64,000 bases of DNA from Citrobacter freundii (GCF_029717145.1 NZ_CP099222.1:2728001-2792000), one strand, 5' to 3'; positions 8,421-16,482 are shown, counted from the first letter of the stretch. Made by a program: numbers and translations. The notes: a model not told the origin generated them from the letters alone.

Positions 8421-9020
8421 TTACGCGTTAAGAAGAGTCAGCAGGCGCTCACGCGCCATTCGTTGATTAATGGCGTTATGTAGCGCACCACCGTCGCGCG
8501 CCTCCTGCCAGGCTTTCATCGATCGGACGCCGGAATCGGCCTCCTGATATGCGGGATAGGTCACCGGACTGACATCAAACAGCCGGGAAAACTTCGATAT
8601 TTCGCGAATAACTACCCCTTCGTCGTCCTCATACCAGTGCTCGCCATCACGGGCGACTCGAAAGGCAAAGGACGACTGGTTAATGTCACCACGAAGCATC
8701 GGTGCCAGCACCAGGTCGCGAATGGTTTGCGTATCCGGCGCGGTAATGTCGTAACGCAGACCGCGATCATCTACAGACAGTGACAACGTTCCGGCAGCGC
8801 TACGACCAAGGATAAAATTAGGGTCATGGTTAAACAGCCCGCGAACATCATCATTCAGCACATCGTCAAAAGCACCGGGTTTGATAATTTCACGAAAACC
8901 CCAGAGAGGTTCCGAGCGACTGTTAAACACCGATCCGTAACCCAGAATGCGGGTGGATTCATCGGTGCGTTGTTCCGCGCGAACCTCCCCGCTATAGCAG
9001 CGTGTTTCACGGTCATTCAT
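8421..9020 (-). CDS. Prohead protease, HK97 family (S78)
   Basis: The 199-residue protein fits the S78 prohead protease family. It contains a GYGSVFNSRSEPLWGFREII segment near the N-terminus, the histidine in LFNHDPNFILGR (about residue 64), and SRLFDVSPVTYPAY, whose serine-containing strand is characteristic. It cleaves the delta domain of the capsid protein during maturation. The gene overlaps the portal gene by eight bases (9013-9020) and lies nine bases before the capsid gene, so portal, protease and capsid form the standard HK97 block. Confidence 0.93.
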   Translation of the reverse strand: MNDRETRCYSGEVRAEQRTDESTRILGYGSVFNSRSEPLWGFREIIKPGAFDDVLNDDVRGLFNHDPNFILGRSAAGTLSLSVDDRGLRYDITAPDTQTIRDLVLAPMLRGDINQSSFAFRVARDGEHWYEDDEGVVIREISKFSRLFDVSPVTYPAYQEADSGVRSMKAWQEARDGGALHNAINQRMARERLLTLLNA

Positions 9021-10239
9021 TGGTTTTTTCCTCGTCGGTTTTTGGTGCCTTAAAATCGTCTGCCGGGTTAGCCGCGTTCACGCTTACCAGCATTTCATCA
9101 AGGCCGTCTACCGGGTTCATATCTTCGAAGGCTCGCGCCTCGTTGCGGCTCATCCAGCCATCAGTGATCGCAAAGTGGTAGAACTGAGCACGTTCCTGCG
9201 GGGTTCCGCGTAGCAGACCTGTCAGGTTAAACCTGACGTAATACCCTGCCGCCAGCTCAGCGCGGGTAAAGAGCCGTCGGTTAAGCTCCTGCTCCCAGTT
9301 CGTTACCCACGGCATGATCGTGTAGCGGACAAACTGAATGGCCTGCTGCGTAATGTTTGAGAAGGTGGCTTTTTCGAGATCGTTAATCATGTGTGCAGGA
9401 ACGTTGAATATACCGGCAATCATGGAGCGGTTCAGTTTAGACATATCAATGATCTGCGCATCAACGGGGGAAACAGTCAGCGCTTTGTAATCCAGCTCTG
9501 CCGGGAGAAGCATTGTTTTATTCTCCTGGCTACGCAGCGCAACAACTGCCTTTTGCCACATGCTTTTTAAACGCCCCCAGCTGTCATCATTCAACTGGCT
9601 TTTTACAGAAATGATGCCGGCTGGTCTGGCATTGCCACTGAAGAAAGAACTGGTGTATGCCTGCCCGCTCATTCCCATACCGATCGTCTCGGCATGTTGC
9701 ATGATCGGGCTGAGTCCCATTTTCTGGTTATTGCCCAGCGCCCTGATATGCACCATATCGTCAGGGTTTATAGCAAACGCGCCTTCTTCGTTGTAAACCC
9801 CATAAGTGTAACGACCACCGGTGTTGAGTAGCGTGGTTTCCCACGGCATACAGCACTCCAGGCCGGAAACCTCACCGCGCCGGGAACGTTTTACCCATGT
9901 ATAGCCATTACCCCAGCCCAAAATATGACGCTGTTTTAACTCACGCCATTTATAGCTGGTCTGCCACACATTCGGTTCATCGTGCACCAGGTAGAACACC
10001 GGATGATCGCGTGCTGCTTCAACCTTGTTATTGGTTTTCCTCATCACATGTAGCGGCATCTGTGCAATATTTGAGGAAATAACATAAATACAGGCGTAAA
10101 CAGCCGCCAGTTTCATCGCAGTTTCGGGGCTGACAAAAACATCGCGGGCAAAAATATTGTCCGTTTCTGCTGATTCTCCCGTAATTGGCGTAGAAGGATT
10201 TTCCAGTGGTTCATTGCGAAACAGGGCATCAAGCAGCAT
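9013..10239 (-). CDS. Portal protein, HK97 family
   Basis: This 408-residue protein shows HK97-portal features. Early on there is VSPETAMKLAAVYACIYVISSNIAQMPLH, then MPWETTLLN and a GMSGQAYTSSFFSGNARPAGII region. The C-terminal half contains FNVPAHMI and WEQELNRRLFT. Twelve copies form the DNA channel at one capsid vertex and dock the terminase. The start overlaps the 3' end of the 53-residue membrane-protein gene at 10229. The C-terminal tail is rich in Lys, Asp and Glu. Confidence 0.95.
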   Translation of the reverse strand: MLLDALFRNEPLENPSTPITGESAETDNIFARDVFVSPETAMKLAAVYACIYVISSNIAQMPLHVMRKTNNKVEAARDHPVFYLVHDEPNVWQTSYKWRELKQRHILGWGNGYTWVKRSRRGEVSGLECCMPWETTLLNTGGRYTYGVYNEEGAFAINPDDMVHIRALGNNQKMGLSPIMQHAETIGMGMSGQAYTSSFFSGNARPAGIISVKSQLNDDSWGRLKSMWQKAVVALRSQENKTMLLPAELDYKALTVSPVDAQIIDMSKLNRSMIAGIFNVPAHMINDLEKATFSNITQQAIQFVRYTIMPWVTNWEQELNRRLFTRAELAAGYYVRFNLTGLLRGTPQERAQFYHFAITDGWMSRNEARAFEDMNPVDGLDEMLVSVNAANPADDFKAPKTDEEKTNE

Positions 10240-10390
10240 TTTTCCCCCTCATTGCGACCACCAGCGCATAAAGCAGAAGCAAACTACCGGACATTATCAG
10301 AGATGAAGCCAGCCCGAACTGGAGATATACGCCAGCAGCGAGCGAACCGAACCCTGCCAGCCCAATAGCATCAGTCATTAATGTTTTCAT
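10229..10390 (-). CDS. Small two-helix membrane protein between terminase and portal
   Basis: This 53-residue frame was read directly from the sequence. It begins MKTLMTDAIGLAGFG and ends MRGKNAA. Two hydrophobic segments (about residues 8-26 and 28-47) with a short turn predict a helical-hairpin membrane protein. Its ATG overlaps the terminase stop in an ATGA arrangement, and its end overlaps the portal start by eleven bases. It is therefore held between two essential genes by coupled translation, which argues that it is real. I do not recognise a function. Small frames in this position are common in HK97-type prophages and normally stay hypothetical. Confidence 0.7.
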   Translation of the reverse strand: MKTLMTDAIGLAGFGSLAAGVYLQFGLASSLIMSGSLLLLYALVVAMRGKNAA

Positions 10391-12144
10391 AGAATTAAAA
10401 GATCTTCGTCAGGGTCGAGTGTGGACAGGAAATCAGCTTCACCACCACCGTTAACCAGCATTCTGCTCATCGCAGTAAATAGCGCAGCGGGCCCATCTAT
10501 TTTCGCTTCTGGCGTGGATTTGTTCGGAAAGATATTGTCGTTTTTGTCAGGCTTGACGGTGACGTTAGACATCATCCAGTTCATAACCGGATGATTGCTG
10601 TGATGAAAACGCCCGCCATAAACCAGAGACTCCACCTCTTTCATTGACTCAGAAAAGTTTCTGACCGTCTGCGGAACCTCCACCAGCGGTACACCCTCTT
10701 CTGCCAGAGCCAGGCTAAACTGCGTTGCGCTCCACGGGTCGAATCCGGTTTCCTTCAGGTTTTCGCCGCTAATCCATTCCAGAAAATCAGCTTTAATTTG
10801 CGCATGATCGATAACATCACCATCAGTCAGTTCCAGCTTCCCAAGCTCAGCCCATTTACGGTACATCTGCGCCATTTGAGCGGAACATTTTTCCAGCCGC
10901 CCTTCGGGTAACCAGAATTTAAAGTCTGCATGCGCGTGACCGTTGTCTGCCCGCCAGAGTTTTACTGCTGCGCAAATATCAATCTTGTGGGCCAGATCCA
11001 CGCCAGCCCACATCGGGTAGGTTTTCAGCTCATGACGTGGGGCTATAAACTCACAGTTTTCCCACTTAATCATGTCCATCCAAGCTGACTCAGCGGTCAC
11101 CCAGATATTCATGTGTTTGGTGAAAAAGTTAACCCTGGCGGAAACCTGTTCTTTGGCCTTCTTAGCCAGACGGCGAAGGTCATCCCAGCGCTTACAGATA
11201 CCGAGTCCGGGGTTAGCCTTTTGCCAGACCGTTTCATCAAACGGATCATCATCCTTATCCAGCGTGAAGATAATGGCGAAAAAGGTATCATCCTTAACCG
11301 CGCCTTCCACTTCGCTGTTATAGCCACGCAGCACCTTAATGGCATAATCACGCAGCTCGTAACAAATCCCTTCCTTGTTAAACCCGGCAGTCGTTATGCC
11401 AAACAGAAGAGACTGCAATCGTGCGCCGGTTGCAGTTTCCAGAACGTCCCAGACATCACGGGTTTTATGCGCATGAAGTTCGTCGACGATGCCACAATGG
11501 ATATTGAGACCATCCAGATTGTTGGCATCAGAAGAAAGCGGTTCAAACTTGGATGCTGTCTGCTCCTGGTAGATCGCCAGTTTATTGAATTCAAACAGTC
11601 GCCCCAGTGTAGGTTTCGCTTTTTTAACCATGTTTTTCGCATCTTCAAAAACGATACGAGCCTGATCCCGCGTTGTCGCTGCGGAATAAACCTCTGCCCC
11701 GCCCTCACCATCGGCGCCAGCCATATAGAGACCAACGCCAGAGGATAATGTCGACTTGGCGTTTTTACGGGCTACCTCGTTATATGCCGTGCGAAACCTG
11801 CGAACCATCACAGGACGGCCACTGCCATCATTACGCAGCACAACTTCGCCTGTTTCTTCATTTACCAGGGGAATAACAAAACCGAATATGTTGATCAGAA
11901 TGAAAATATGCCAGTCCATCAGCTCAATCGGCTGGCCTGCCAGTGCTCCTTTAACATGAGGCACGAATTTATAGAAATTGAGGATGTGCTGTGCGCGGGG
12001 CTCGCTGAAATAGATACCACGTTCCTCACCGTGTTTCAGATCATCAAGAAAACGCTGGCAGGCGAGGCGGGCAAATTCACAAGTGATAACTTCACCGGCA
12101 ACGACGCGTTCGGCGTAACGTATCCCATCGGCAACTTTAGCCAT
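10387..12144 (-). CDS. Terminase large subunit, HK97-like
   Basis: The 585-residue protein has the two enzyme parts of TerL. The N-terminal ATPase has a Walker A-like segment RKNAKSTLS (about residues 126-134) and a Walker B segment CGIVDE (about 217-222). The C-terminal nuclease starts around WAGVDLA, with the likely metal-binding Asp at residue 383. It cuts concatemeric phage DNA and pumps it into proheads. The gene overlaps the small-terminase stop by one base and the downstream small membrane protein by four. The length is normal for this family and no lesion is seen. Confidence 0.95.
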   Translation of the reverse strand: MAKVADGIRYAERVVAGEVITCEFARLACQRFLDDLKHGEERGIYFSEPRAQHILNFYKFVPHVKGALAGQPIELMDWHIFILINIFGFVIPLVNEETGEVVLRNDGSGRPVMVRRFRTAYNEVARKNAKSTLSSGVGLYMAGADGEGGAEVYSAATTRDQARIVFEDAKNMVKKAKPTLGRLFEFNKLAIYQEQTASKFEPLSSDANNLDGLNIHCGIVDELHAHKTRDVWDVLETATGARLQSLLFGITTAGFNKEGICYELRDYAIKVLRGYNSEVEGAVKDDTFFAIIFTLDKDDDPFDETVWQKANPGLGICKRWDDLRRLAKKAKEQVSARVNFFTKHMNIWVTAESAWMDMIKWENCEFIAPRHELKTYPMWAGVDLAHKIDICAAVKLWRADNGHAHADFKFWLPEGRLEKCSAQMAQMYRKWAELGKLELTDGDVIDHAQIKADFLEWISGENLKETGFDPWSATQFSLALAEEGVPLVEVPQTVRNFSESMKEVESLVYGGRFHHSNHPVMNWMMSNVTVKPDKNDNIFPNKSTPEAKIDGPAALFTAMSRMLVNGGGEADFLSTLDPDEDLLIL

Positions 12145-12617
12145 TAGTCCCTCGCTTTCATAAATTGAGCAATAAGATCAACTTCGTCCGGAGTTTTTGT
12201 ACTTACCTTAGATCGACTGGCAGGCGTCATTCCGAACTCACCAAGCATGGCTCGCAGCCTCTTCCAGGCGTCGGCTTTCATAATTGCTGCCGGGTGTGCC
12301 TTTATCATGACGTCACCAGTCTGCGTTTCAGTTCGGTACGTATATCCCTCAATCTCCAGCGTGTCGCAGTGATGTCTGTATTCGGTATACGCTTCCACAA
12401 GCAGCTCAAGGGCTCGCCCATCAAGCTGAGATATGACGCCAATGGCATCAAGTTCTTCGGCCATCCGCTTAAACCAGTACTTCCCCTGCTTGTCGAAATG
12501 CTTGGGAACTGGGGGGACCCCTTTAGGTGGCTGCGGCTCGTTTTTGTTGATTGGTCGTTTGGATGGGTTACCCCTCACCAAACGCAGATGGGTAGGGGTT
12601 TTCGGCGGTCCTGACAT
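12144..12617 (-). CDS. Terminase small subunit, P27 family
   Basis: This 157-residue protein starts MSGPPKTPTHLRLVRGNPSKRP, the highly recognisable opening of P27-family small terminases. It is followed by the helical core with LVEAYTEYRHH and a C-terminal RAMLGEFGMTPASRSKV segment. It recognises the packaging site and regulates TerL. It is immediately upstream of terL and about 150 bases downstream of the HNH gene. The intervening DNA contains a purine-rich stretch that I suggest is cos. Confidence 0.93.
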   Translation of the reverse strand: MSGPPKTPTHLRLVRGNPSKRPINKNEPQPPKGVPPVPKHFDKQGKYWFKRMAEELDAIGVISQLDGRALELLVEAYTEYRHHCDTLEIEGYTYRTETQTGDVMIKAHPAAIMKADAWKRLRAMLGEFGMTPASRSKVSTKTPDEVDLIAQFMKARD

Positions 12618-12718
12618 AATCGAAAACTCCTATTAATCATCGGCTGGGGGACCCCAAAAAAAGTTTTCTAACCTGCGGCGATGTGAAGAAAGGCTAGGCG
12701 GCGGTCCTTTGGGCGCCC

Positions 12719-12750
12719 GGCTACAGGGATTTGACCTCCCCCTCCCCTCC
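12719..12750 (-). other. Putative cos/packaging region
   Basis: On the minus strand a nearly pure purine run (GGAGGGGAGGGGGAGG, ending at 12735) is followed by TCAAATCCCTGTAGCC. It lies in the non-coding gap between the HNH endonuclease and terS. In many cos phages with an HNH-terS-terL order the cohesive-end site lies here and includes a similar G-rich stretch. That comparison is from memory. No cleavage position can be derived from sequence alone. Confidence 0.45.
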
Positions 12751-12773
12751 GCGTCTTTTGATGATAATCACTA

Positions 12774-13124
12774 TCATTTGAATCGTTCGCTCCCTGTTTT
12801 CGAGCGGTGGCAGGGCCAGCACAGACTTTCGAGGTTCGAATCGTCATCGGTACCCCCATGTGCCTTAGCCTTGATATGGTCAACGGTTGTAGCCGCAACA
12901 GCGCGACCAGTACGCAGGCAGTTCTGACACAGGTGATTATCACGCTTCAGGATGCGGGCGCGTTTGATGTCCCACTTGCCGCCGTAGCCACGCTCATGGC
13001 GGCTCTTACCCTGCTGATGCTGTTGCCAGCCTTCATTGCGGTGCTGCTCGCAGTATCCAGAGCGGTCCGTAGTCGTACCGGGACAACCTCTCTTGCGACA
13101 TGCGCGAGGGATTAACGCTGGCAT
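12774..13124 (-). CDS. HNH endonuclease
   Basis: The 116-residue protein has a typical phage HNH domain. It has cysteine pairs at 66/69 (CQNC) and 102/105 (CWPC), the VDHI motif with His 83, Asn 97 in SNLE, and His 106. A further Cys/His cluster at the N-terminus (CRKRGC and CEQH) may bind another zinc. HNH proteins next to terS are needed with the terminase for specific cos cleavage in phages such as HK97. The gene lies just upstream of the presumed cos region and terS, which supports that role. Confidence 0.92.
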   Translation of the reverse strand: MPALIPRACRKRGCPGTTTDRSGYCEQHRNEGWQQHQQGKSRHERGYGGKWDIKRARILKRDNHLCQNCLRTGRAVAATTVDHIKAKAHGGTDDDSNLESLCWPCHRSKTGSERFK

Positions 13125-13126
13125 GG

Positions 13127-13345
13127 TTAAATCCTCACAGAACCGTAAAGCGTATGCCGCTTCACTTCACCGTTCTCTGTCGTCATATAACCACGCTCAT
13201 CAGGAACGGCTGCGATTACTTCTCCCTTCTCACCATCAGCAGTGAAGACATGCTTAACCTCTACACCGTCGAGATAAACGGTGTATCGTTCCTGAGCGAG
13301 ATTAATTTTTCTGCCGGGATCGTCATCTAATACAGTGAGACGCAT
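13127..13345 (-). CDS. Hypothetical phage protein, 72 residues
   Basis: A small acidic-to-neutral protein predicted as mostly beta strands (RYTVYLDGVEV, VKHVFTADGEKGEVIAAV). It lies two bases upstream of the HNH gene and 15 bases after the 233-residue gene, in the same late transcript. An AGGAGGTCAT ribosome site precedes its ATG. I do not recognise the family. The tight spacing and strong ribosome site make it a real gene, perhaps linked to packaging. Confidence 0.7.
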   Translation of the reverse strand: MRLTVLDDDPGRKINLAQERYTVYLDGVEVKHVFTADGEKGEVIAAVPDERGYMTTENGEVKRHTLYGSVRI

Positions 13346-13360
13346 ATGACCTCCTGCTAT

Positions 13361-14062
13361 TTAAATCCCAAGAAGGCGACGGAGTTTACCGTTACTTTTG
13401 AAATCTCTTTCTACCGCCACTAAAGCCTGCTGTACACCTTCGTTAGCAGCGTTCTTCATAGCATCTCGCAAGCGCTCAACCTCTTCATTGGCTGCCAGAG
13501 CATTCCGCAGAACCTCTTCAATGTTTGCATGAATACTTATTTCATTGGTGCTGATGGTTACCTTGTTCTGCACCGGTTCATCGCGCTGGATACCAAGGTT
13601 GATGTTGTAGATATTGGTCACCGGCTGAGGTGTTTCGATTGCCGCTGCGTGGATCGCACCATTGGCGATAGTGGCGTCGTTGATGAATGGCACTCCATTG
13701 CGAATAAGTTCGAAGGAGACGGTGTCACGAATGCGCTGATCCAGCTCGTCGATTGCCTTCTGTGCAGCGGAGGTATAAATATCAACGCCAAGCGTCATCG
13801 AAGCGCAATATTGCTGCTTACCAAAACGCGTATTGACCAGGTGTTCAATGGCAAATTTCTGCCCTTCTGATGTCAGAAAGGTAAAGTGATTTTCTTTCTG
13901 GTATTCAGTTGCTGTATGCCTGGTTTCAGCAAAACCCAGCTCGCGTAATTCAGCGGCACCAGATTTAGACGGCAGGTCACCTGACAGCAACGCGCCACGG
14001 AAAAAGAGCGCATAAAGCCCTTCATTAGCAGCGCCAGATAGCGTAATAATTTTGTTACTCAT
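13361..14062 (-). CDS. Hypothetical phage protein, 233 residues
   Basis: I do not recognise this protein. The first 80 residues look like a small alpha/beta or winged-helix unit (AANEGLYALFFRGALLSG, LRELGFAETRHT, FTFLTSEGQKFAIEHL) of the kind seen in DNA-binding proteins. A central part with IDELDQRIRDTV follows. The C-terminal part (about 175-233) is helical and charged, ending in RDFKSNGKLRRLLGI. It lies in the late operon between a zinc-ribbon gene and the HNH/terminase group. A terminator-like hairpin stands in front of it at 14101. A regulatory or packaging role is only a guess. Confidence 0.7.
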   Translation of the reverse strand: MSNKIITLSGAANEGLYALFFRGALLSGDLPSKSGAAELRELGFAETRHTATEYQKENHFTFLTSEGQKFAIEHLVNTRFGKQQYCASMTLGVDIYTSAAQKAIDELDQRIRDTVSFELIRNGVPFINDATIANGAIHAAAIETPQPVTNIYNINLGIQRDEPVQNKVTISTNEISIHANIEEVLRNALAANEEVERLRDAMKNAANEGVQQALVAVERDFKSNGKLRRLLGI

Positions 14063-14100
14063 GGTATTTTTCCTTTTACATGTGGATGTGTGATACGCAT

Positions 14101-14124
14101 AAAAAAGCCTCGCAATTGCGAGGC
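14101..14124 (-). terminator. Terminator-like hairpin upstream of the 233-residue gene
   Basis: On the minus strand a nine-base-pair palindrome GCCTCGCAATTGCGAGGC is followed by six T. It separates the zinc-ribbon gene from the next late gene. Confidence 0.7.
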
Positions 14125-14149
14125 CTGGGGTTATTTGTATCGCGACCCA

Positions 14150-14314
14150 CTACCTGTGAATGACAAACAGAGATTTACATTTAGGGCAAAGTAACGCCTG
14201 TTGTTGGCGTACTTTCGTGGTCGAGTGTGTGGATTTATGTCCGCATATCGGGCACATGACAGTCGTATTGGCTGCAAGCCCAACACGCTGCATTGCATAA
14301 TCGAAAAATGACAT
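14150..14314 (-). CDS. Small zinc-ribbon protein
   Basis: The 54-residue frame was read directly; it starts MSFFDYAMQRVG. Two CxxC pairs at residues 21/24 and 43/46, spaced by 18 residues, define a zinc ribbon. The rest is basic and polar. A GGTTAACC stretch precedes the ATG, so the ribosome site is weak. It is a stand-alone gene between the lysis genes and the packaging region, bounded downstream by a hairpin terminator. Similar mini zinc ribbons occur in lambdoid prophages without known role. Nucleic-acid binding is a reasonable but unproven inference. Confidence 0.7.
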   Translation of the reverse strand: MSFFDYAMQRVGLAANTTVMCPICGHKSTHSTTKVRQQQALLCPKCKSLFVIHR

Positions 14315-14440
14315 GGTGGTTAACCTTTCAATGAATGGGGCTTATTATACCATGCATAGCTCAATTATTAATCAATCATCATCGCATGCTTGATGCCATT
14401 TAGCTTTGTCGCAGGCACTCAGTGAATGCCTGCTGTAATG

Positions 14441-15004
14441 CTATTGCCGTTCCTGTTCGATCCGGCGTATTCCTGCCAGTTGGTTATTCGCTTTTTCAAT
14501 AGCAGCCAGCAACGGCTTAATCCATAGAACAGCCTGGCAATATGTCAGGGTGCTGGCGGTAGTGGCGTTATCACTGGCTGCGTCAGCGCTCCCGGAATCG
14601 GTGTGCATTGCCCCGGTACGTAAACGGTTCGCGTAGTCGAGCAACCCACCAGCGACATCAGCAGGAACAGGCAGGTCACAAGTTTTTTCACGTCGAAGAA
14701 TCTCCCGGTATTCGATGACAGTCTTTTCGGTACCTGCATCGATCAACGAATTAAGGCGGCTGGCATTCTCAGCCACCTGATTGAAGCGGTTGAAGTTGAA
14801 AGCCTGCACCGCGATAACCCGTCCCTGTAGCGCGTTATCATGCTCCAGAACTCGCTTATCGCTTTGCGCTGTGCTCAGGTCAGCCTGGCTGTTTGCCAGC
14901 AGAACACCGAGAATAGCGACAGCGCCAACGACAATAACCACCGCGATAATTACCAGCCACCAGCGCCATGACGTTTTCAGTGATGCCAGTAGAGCTTCAA
15001 TCAT
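14441..15004 (-). CDS. Rz-like i-spanin
   Basis: This 187-residue protein has one N-terminal membrane anchor (about residues 16-37, WLVIIAVVIVVGAVAIL). A long charged periplasmic helix follows (VLEHDNALQGRVIAVQAFNFNRFNQVAENASRL), then a C-terminal helical part. This is the inner-membrane spanin of the Rz type, which links to the outer-membrane lipoprotein Rz1 and disrupts the outer membrane in the last step of lysis. It overlaps the endolysin stop by four bases and fully contains the Rz1 gene in another frame, the classic nested design. Confidence 0.85.
   Translation of the reverse strand: MIEALLASLKTSWRWWLVIIAVVIVVGAVAILGVLLANSQADLSTAQSDKRVLEHDNALQGRVIAVQAFNFNRFNQVAENASRLNSLIDAGTEKTVIEYREILRREKTCDLPVPADVAGGLLDYANRLRTGAMHTDSGSADAASDNATTASTLTYCQAVLWIKPLLAAIEKANNQLAGIRRIEQERQ
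14545..14691 (-). CDS. Rz1-like o-spanin lipoprotein, nested in Rz
   Basis: Starting at a GTG (14689-14691) with a CGGGAG ribosome site eight bases upstream, the frame gives 48 residues. It has a lipoprotein signal: KK, a hydrophobic core LVTCLFLLMSLVG and lipobox Cys 17. The mature part is short and proline-rich (VPGQCTPIPGALTQP...PLPPAP), typical of Rz1. A longer version from an ATG at 14739 would put 16 extra polar residues before the signal and is unlikely. It would pair with the Rz protein encoded by the overlapping frame. Confidence 0.82.
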   Translation of the reverse strand: MKKLVTCLFLLMSLVGCSTTRTVYVPGQCTPIPGALTQPVITPLPPAP

Positions 15005-15489
15005 GATTCTTTCACCGAACTGGTGCCATTCATCAACGGTAACATGCGGCTATCCCTCGGCTCGTTAACCGGCCAACGATAACCCGTCACGCGGGAACGT
15101 GAGAATGCACGAATATTGATAGCGTCGGACTGATTACCACCGAGGACCATCAGGTCACCATTCTGGTGCTGCCCGACCACAAATCCGACATGGCCGCCGC
15201 CGTCGCGACTGAATACCACCACACATCCATAGGCTGGCTCGCGAAGTTCGACGCCCCAGTTGAGATAGGATTTTGCAGACTCGAAACGGGTGGATTTGAT
15301 TCCGACGCGCTCAAGCATCGACCCGACGTAAGCGGCACACCAGGGCGTTTCATCATCTTTAATTCCACCTCGTTTAATGTCCTTCCAGAACTGGAGGATT
15401 AACGGATTGTGTCGCGGGCCTTTAATTTCCATCTGCCCCATGTATTTACGGGCTTCCACCAGCCAGCGCGGTTCATTGCTGATTGTCAT
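15001..15489 (-). CDS. Phage endolysin, NlpC/P60-CHAP-like (TIGR02594 type)
   Basis: The 162-residue protein has the pattern of small CHAP-like amidase/peptidases. The likely nucleophile is Cys 51 in TPWCAAYVGSML, the catalytic His is 100 in GGGHVGFVVG, and LGGNQSDAINI follows. No signal peptide is seen, so release should depend on the holin. It lies between holin (17-base overlap) and Rz (four-base overlap), the normal lysis cassette order. The class differs from lambda R transglycosylase and from T4-type lysozymes. Substrate specificity cannot be read from the sequence. Confidence 0.87.
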   Translation of the reverse strand: MTISNEPRWLVEARKYMGQMEIKGPRHNPLILQFWKDIKRGGIKDDETPWCAAYVGSMLERVGIKSTRFESAKSYLNWGVELREPAYGCVVVFSRDGGGHVGFVVGQHQNGDLMVLGGNQSDAINIRAFSRSRVTGYRWPVNEPRDSRMLPLMNGTSSVKES

Positions 15490-15811
15490 CGTTCACCCCT
15501 GCCCTTTTTCTGAGTGCGCTGATAGCGATCTCGCGCAGTTTGTCCACGCCAACGAATCCAATCACACCGCCAACAAACGGTGATATCGATACCGGGAGTC
15601 CGACCACATCAAGCGCACTGGTGATACATAAAGAAAGAGCGCCACAAAGGACGCCCTCAAGCCATTTATTCTTACGGGTGGCACCGTCATATATCAGGCG
15701 ACCGTAGGCAATGAGGCCAGCAAACAACGCCCCCGATATCTGGGGCCAGGAGTTTTTCAGGCCGTTCAGTACCTCTGCCCAGAAGTCAGGAGTTTTTTCG
15801 TTCATTTTCAT
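15473..15811 (-). CDS. Holin, lambda S-like, with possible dual start
   Basis: The 112-residue product resembles lambda S (class I holin). It has three hydrophobic segments (about 25-41, 52-72 and 76-94) and a basic C-terminus (ALRKRAGVNDDNQQ), and the opening MKMNEK is close to the lambda MKMPEK. The two in-frame ATGs at codons 1 and 3 would allow a longer antiholin and a shorter holin as in lambda. The ribosome site GGAGGTGA lies nine bases before the first ATG and 15 before the second. It times lysis and releases the downstream endolysin. Confidence 0.88.
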   Translation of the reverse strand: MKMNEKTPDFWAEVLNGLKNSWPQISGALFAGLIAYGRLIYDGATRKNKWLEGVLCGALSLCITSALDVVGLPVSISPFVGGVIGFVGVDKLREIAISALRKRAGVNDDNQQ

Positions 15812-16035
15812 AGTCTCTCACCTCCGATAGTTCGGATGGCGCTGTGTGTTTGAAAAGGGTCAGGCTTCACGGGCTGGATTTATCAACAAAGCACGTAGTG
15901 AGTGATTCCCGTGAGCCTGAATACGAAAAAGGCCACGCAAATGCGCAGCCTGTGAATAGTTACCGCAAACTGGCGGCACATTGCCCGGTTTGATATTGTT
16001 GATTCGCCAAAACCACAACGTTAAACGGGGTAAAA
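15812..16035. promoter_or_regulatory. Intergenic region upstream of the lysis cassette
   Basis: This 224-base gap separates the holin gene (minus) from a divergent plus-strand gene. It must hold the plus gene's promoter and could hold a late promoter or a processed leader for the lysis and structural genes. The plus gene has a ribosome site CGGGG before its ATG at 16036. I see no clear -35/-10 pair that I would defend, and no tRNA or repeat. Confidence 0.35.
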
Positions 16036-16482
16036 ATGAGTAATTACTCAGACCTTTTACAGATGATTAAAACCAGAGTTTGTCAGAACAATGGGATTCC
16101 ATCATCTTCACTGGCCGGAACAAACAACTATCGCGCCAACCAGGTATGGTATCGGATCGGCCAGATATTCACTCTTGAATGCGTTCTGTCTGAATACAGG
16201 AAATGTAATTCATCAGGATATTACCTGCTGGACAACGAAAAGGCGCTTCATCATCTTATTTTTCAAATCACAAAGTGGAAAATGGAGGACATTAGAGGGC
16301 TGTCTCTTAATGACAGTCTGTTTATTGTTTCAGACAGGTTAAAATATGATTACATGCCAGAAGAAGCTGCGGAATTTCTCCGCTCGCTAAAGCTCCCGGT
16401 CAATCATTATCCTGTTGACGATTTCTCAGAAGCGGACTGGGATCCCAAGGAAAACTCAATTTTCCTTCAACCCCATCAATAG
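16036..16482 (+). CDS. Hypothetical protein on reversed strand, 148 residues
   Basis: I do not recognise this gene. The product is soluble, with aromatic and Asn-rich segments (AGTNNYRANQVWYRIGQIFTLE) and an acidic C-terminal end (DDFSEADWDPKE). It is read against the late operon and lies divergent to the holin. Its last 83 bases overlap the convergent 85-residue gene on the minus strand. It is the first of three plus-strand genes between the lysis cassette and Q. Position and orientation fit a lysogenic-conversion (moron) gene with its own promoter. Confidence 0.65.
   Translation: MSNYSDLLQMIKTRVCQNNGIPSSSLAGTNNYRANQVWYRIGQIFTLECVLSEYRKCNSSGYYLLDNEKALHHLIFQITKWKMEDIRGLSLNDSLFIVSDRLKYDYMPEEAAEFLRSLKLPVNHYPVDDFSEADWDPKENSIFLQPHQ

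Noticed and set aside
12668..12943. Minus-strand ORF of 91 codons near the cos region
   Set aside because: It overlaps the HNH gene in another frame, has no ribosome site and an unnatural composition.
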